Position numbers and translations under genes: made by a program. From contig NZ_BNCG01000003.1 in NCBI RefSeq assembly GCF_014656355.1, forward strand, positions 310,001 through 374,000: a stretch of DNA of 64,000 bases, given 5' to 3'. This stretch comes from Camelimonas fluminis (GTDB taxonomy: Bacteria > Pseudomonadota > Alphaproteobacteria > Rhizobiales > Beijerinckiaceae). This document shows positions 62,221-64,000 of this stretch, piece by piece (within the stretch, counting starts at the first letter, position 1; every line of letters starts with the position of its first letter). The notes under the pieces are model-generated. The model was given only the letters and a program-made list of their open reading frames with translations, made no database searches and was not told the DNA's origin.

Positions 62221-63305
62221 GCCTCGCCGTCCGAGGCCAGCAATTCGGCCTGGCGGGCGGCGGTCAGGGCGTCAACCAGTTCGTCGAGGGCGGCGCCGGC
62301 GATCACTTCGTCGAGCTTGTAGAGGGTCAGGCCGATGCGATGATCGGTCACACGTCCCTGCGGGAAATTGTAGGTGCGGATCCGCTCCGAGCGGTCGCCG
62401 GACCCCACCTGGGAGCGCCGGTCGGCGGCGCGCTCGGCGTCCTTGCGACCGCGCTCGGCGTCGTGCAGCCGGGCGCGCAGCAGGCTCATGGCTTTCGCCC
62501 GGTTGCGGTGCTGCGAGCGCTCTTCCTGCACATGCACCACCGTGCCGGTGGGAACGTGGGTGATGCGAATGGCGGACTCGGTTTTGTTGACGTGCTGGCC
62601 GCCGGCGCCCCCCGCCCGCATGGTCTCAATGCGCAGGTCGCCCTCGTCGATGTCCACGTCGACGTCTTCCGCCTCCGGCAGCACCGCCACCGTCGCCGCT
62701 GACGTGTGGATGCGTCCGGAGCTTTCCGTCGCCGGCACCCGCTGCACCCGGTGCACGCCCGATTCGAACTTCAGCCGGGCGAAGACGCCAGCGCCGCGCA
62801 CCTCGGCGATGATTTCCTTGAAGCCGCCAACCGCGCCTTCGCTCACCGAGAGCGGCTCCACCGTCCACCCCTTCATGGCGGCGTAGCGGCTGTACATGCC
62901 GAACAGGTCGCCGGCGAACAGCGAGGCTTCGTCGCCGCCGGTTCCGGCGCGAATTTCCAGAATGGCCGATTTCTCGTCCGCCTCGTCGCGCGGCAGCAAC
63001 ATCAGCCGCACCTCGTGAGACAGCTGCTCCAACGCTGCCGCCGCTCCGGTGATTTCGTCCTGGGCCAGCGCCTTCAGGTCGGCGTCGGAGGCAGGATCAT
63101 CAAGCACGCTCTGGAGACCGGCGAGATTGTCGCGGGCCGCCTGCCAGGCGGCGATGGCTGCGGCGACCGGCTCAAGCGTCGCCAGCTCGCGCGAGGCGCG
63201 CGCGAAAGTGGCGCCGTCCGGTCCCTCAGCCAGGATGGCGTTCAACTGGGCGTGGCGCGCGAGAATCGCGTCCAGCCGGTCCTCGGGAGGCCTGAATCCG
63301 TTCAT
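62217..63305 (-). CDS. prfA: Peptide chain release factor 1
   Basis: RF1 reads UAA and UAG. The 362-residue protein has the GGQ motif in [18 protein letters not shown] (tRNA hydrolysis, glutamine methylated by PrmC), the codon recognition region with PAT in [15 protein letters not shown], and [20 protein letters not shown]. The PxT tripeptide is PAT, as in RF1 rather than SPF of RF2. Start ATG 63305 gives the family length. prmC follows with a 4-base overlap. Confidence 0.98.
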   Translation of the reverse strand: MNGFRPPEDRLDAILARHAQLNAILAEGPDGATFARASRELATLEPVAAAIAAWQAARDNLAGLQSVLDDPASDADLKALAQDEITGAAAALEQLSHEVRLMLLPRDEADEKSAILEIRAGTGGDEASLFAGDLFGMYSRYAAMKGWTVEPLSVSEGAVGGFKEIIAEVRGAGVFARLKFESGVHRVQRVPATESSGRIHTSAATVAVLPEAEDVDVDIDEGDLRIETMRAGGAGGQHVNKTESAIRITHVPTGTVVHVQEERSQHRNRAKAMSLLRARLHDAERGRKDAERAADRRSQVGSGDRSERIRTYNFPQGRVTDHRIGLTLYKLDEVIAGAALDELVDALTAARQAELLASDGEA

Positions 63306-63349
63306 GCCTTCGCAATGGCAGAAAGCGCGGCGGGTGAAAAGCCGCGAGA

Positions 63350-63393
63350 GCGTTTTCCAGCAAGGCGGAGGCGACCTTGCCTTGAGAAAACGC
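63350..63393. other. Inverted repeat between ptsP and prfA
   Basis: GCGTTTTC pairs with GAAAACGC, and inside it CAAGG pairs with CCTTG, around a GC-rich centre. There is no T run; it may be a 3' hairpin of the ptsP transcript or part of a dispersed element. Confidence 0.5.
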
Positions 63394-63491
63394 GACTCGT
63401 CAGGGCGATGGAACGGGACCCCGCTTCAGCATGGCCGGTTTTTCGCCGGATGCGGGAGGCGCGCCGGCGAATCGCGCATGCATCCAGCGGC

Positions 63492-64000
63492 TTAAACCGG
63501 GATGCAATTGGCTTCGGCAAAGGCTTCCAGCCGCGGCCGCAACGTCTCCAGCTGGCCGTCGCAGCGCAGGACCTCGTCGAGGAAGGCCGTGAGCGGGCCC
63601 ACCTCCAGCGCCAGCAGCATGGCCTTGACCGGTCCCACCGCAGCCGGCGGCATCGACAGGGCGCGGAAACCAAGGCCGATGAGGGTCATGGCTTCCAGCG
63701 GTCGTCCCGACATTTCTCCACACACCGTCGCCACGCAATCGTGCCGGGCGGCGGTGTGGGCGATGTGCCGCAGGGCGCGCAGCGCCGCCGGACCCAGCGG
63801 ATCGAAACGTCCGGCCACATGACGGTTCTCGCGATCCGCCGCGAACAGGAACTGCATCAGGTCGTTGGAGCCCACCGAGATGAAATCGGCCTCGGCGCAG
63901 ATCTCGTCGAGCTGGAACAGCAGCGACGGCACCTCGACCATGACGCCCAGCTTCACTTCCGCCGGGTCCGCATGGCCGTGCCGGTTCAGATAGGCCCGCT
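63492..64000 (-). CDS. ptsP: PTS-type phosphoenolpyruvate-protein phosphotransferase PtsP (C-terminal part)
   Basis: The frame is open to the window end, so the gene starts beyond 64000. The visible 170 residues are the C-terminal PEP-binding domain of enzyme I: VKLGVMVEVPSLLFQLDEI, FISVGSNDLMQFLFAADREN (substrate loop) and CGEMSGRPLEAMTLIGLGF. In nitrogen-PTS EI (PtsP) an N-terminal GAF domain would lie upstream of the window, so I cannot verify that part. The neighbourhood ptsP-prfA-prmC is a common Hyphomicrobiales order, which favours PtsP over carbohydrate EI. The product starts the phosphate relay to NPr and EIIA-Ntr. Confidence 0.9.
   Translation of the reverse strand, partial: RAYLNRHGHADPAEVKLGVMVEVPSLLFQLDEICAEADFISVGSNDLMQFLFAADRENRHVAGRFDPLGPAALRALRHIAHTAARHDCVATVCGEMSGRPLEAMTLIGLGFRALSMPPAAVGPVKAMLLALEVGPLTAFLDEVLRCDGQLETLRPRLEAFAEANCIPV

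Overview
The window reads as a chromosomal segment of a GC-rich alphaproteobacterium, most likely of the order Hyphomicrobiales (Rhizobiales). The evidence is the gene content: CarD next to fdxA, an S4-domain protein and a SUV3-like helicase; DUF1674, DUF2794 and DUF4167 proteins; an IalB-like protein; an htpX-rsmB-heparinase-purH block; and an ethylmalonyl-CoA pathway set. I see no phage, transposase, integrase, CRISPR array or plasmid function. Nearly all of the DNA is densely packed housekeeping or core-accessory genes, and only one tRNA gene (tRNA-Arg, CCU) is present.

Layout. 1-3 kb: cytochrome c maturation thioredoxin (partial), membrane adenylate cyclase, septation protein, DUF1674 factor. 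3-10 kb: htpX, rsmB, a heparinase II/III-like protein, purH, cobU/cobP. 10-18.4 kb: exported hypothetical, AhpD-like peroxidase, XRE regulator, htpG with an acidic linker, IalB-like protein, YkvA-like protein, thpR, GDSL esterase. 18.6-24 kb: a LolD/YbbA-YbbP ABC pair, Bax inhibitor-1 protein, DUF2794 protein, then an unusual AT-rich gap. 24-34 kb: leuB, a decayed RidA gene, and mcd, ccr and ecm of the ethylmalonyl-CoA pathway, interrupted by a drug/metabolite transporter and a YihY protein. 34-42 kb: ppa, acetyltransferase, phosphatase, MsbA-like ABC exporter, tRNA-Arg, a thermonuclease-like protein overlapping an M48 protease, carD. 42-50.7 kb: fdxA, S4 protein, helicase, a malyl-CoA thioesterase/lyase-like gene divergent from a carbonic anhydrase, asd. 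51-64 kb: an anchored hypothetical, a beta-lactamase-fold hydrolase, aldehyde dehydrogenase, lipid A acyltransferase, ubiG, MATE exporter, DUF4167 protein, prmC, prfA and the 3' end of ptsP.

How the genes work together. The clearest metabolic theme is acetyl-CoA assimilation without the glyoxylate shunt. Ccr makes ethylmalonyl-CoA using CO2, Ecm rearranges it with cobalamin, Mcd oxidises methylsuccinyl-CoA, and the CitE-like protein probably acts on malyl-CoA. CobU/CobP (cobalamin) and the beta-carbonic anhydrase (CO2/bicarbonate) could support these steps. A second theme is translation and RNA handling (rsmB, thpR, helicase, S4 protein, prfA-prmC). A third is envelope and stress (htpX, htpG, M48 protease, LpxL-like acyltransferase, ABC exporters).

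The non-coding part holds a dispersed intergenic repeat with at least two full copies in opposite orientation, a second shorter repeat with two copies, many intrinsic terminators and several operator-like palindromes. I did not find a convincing new multi-gene system. The best leads are the AT-rich gap ending in a near-perfect hairpin, the palindromes near ethylmalonyl-CoA pathway genes, the repeat family, and the hypothetical/serine-hydrolase pair at 51.4-53.8 kb.
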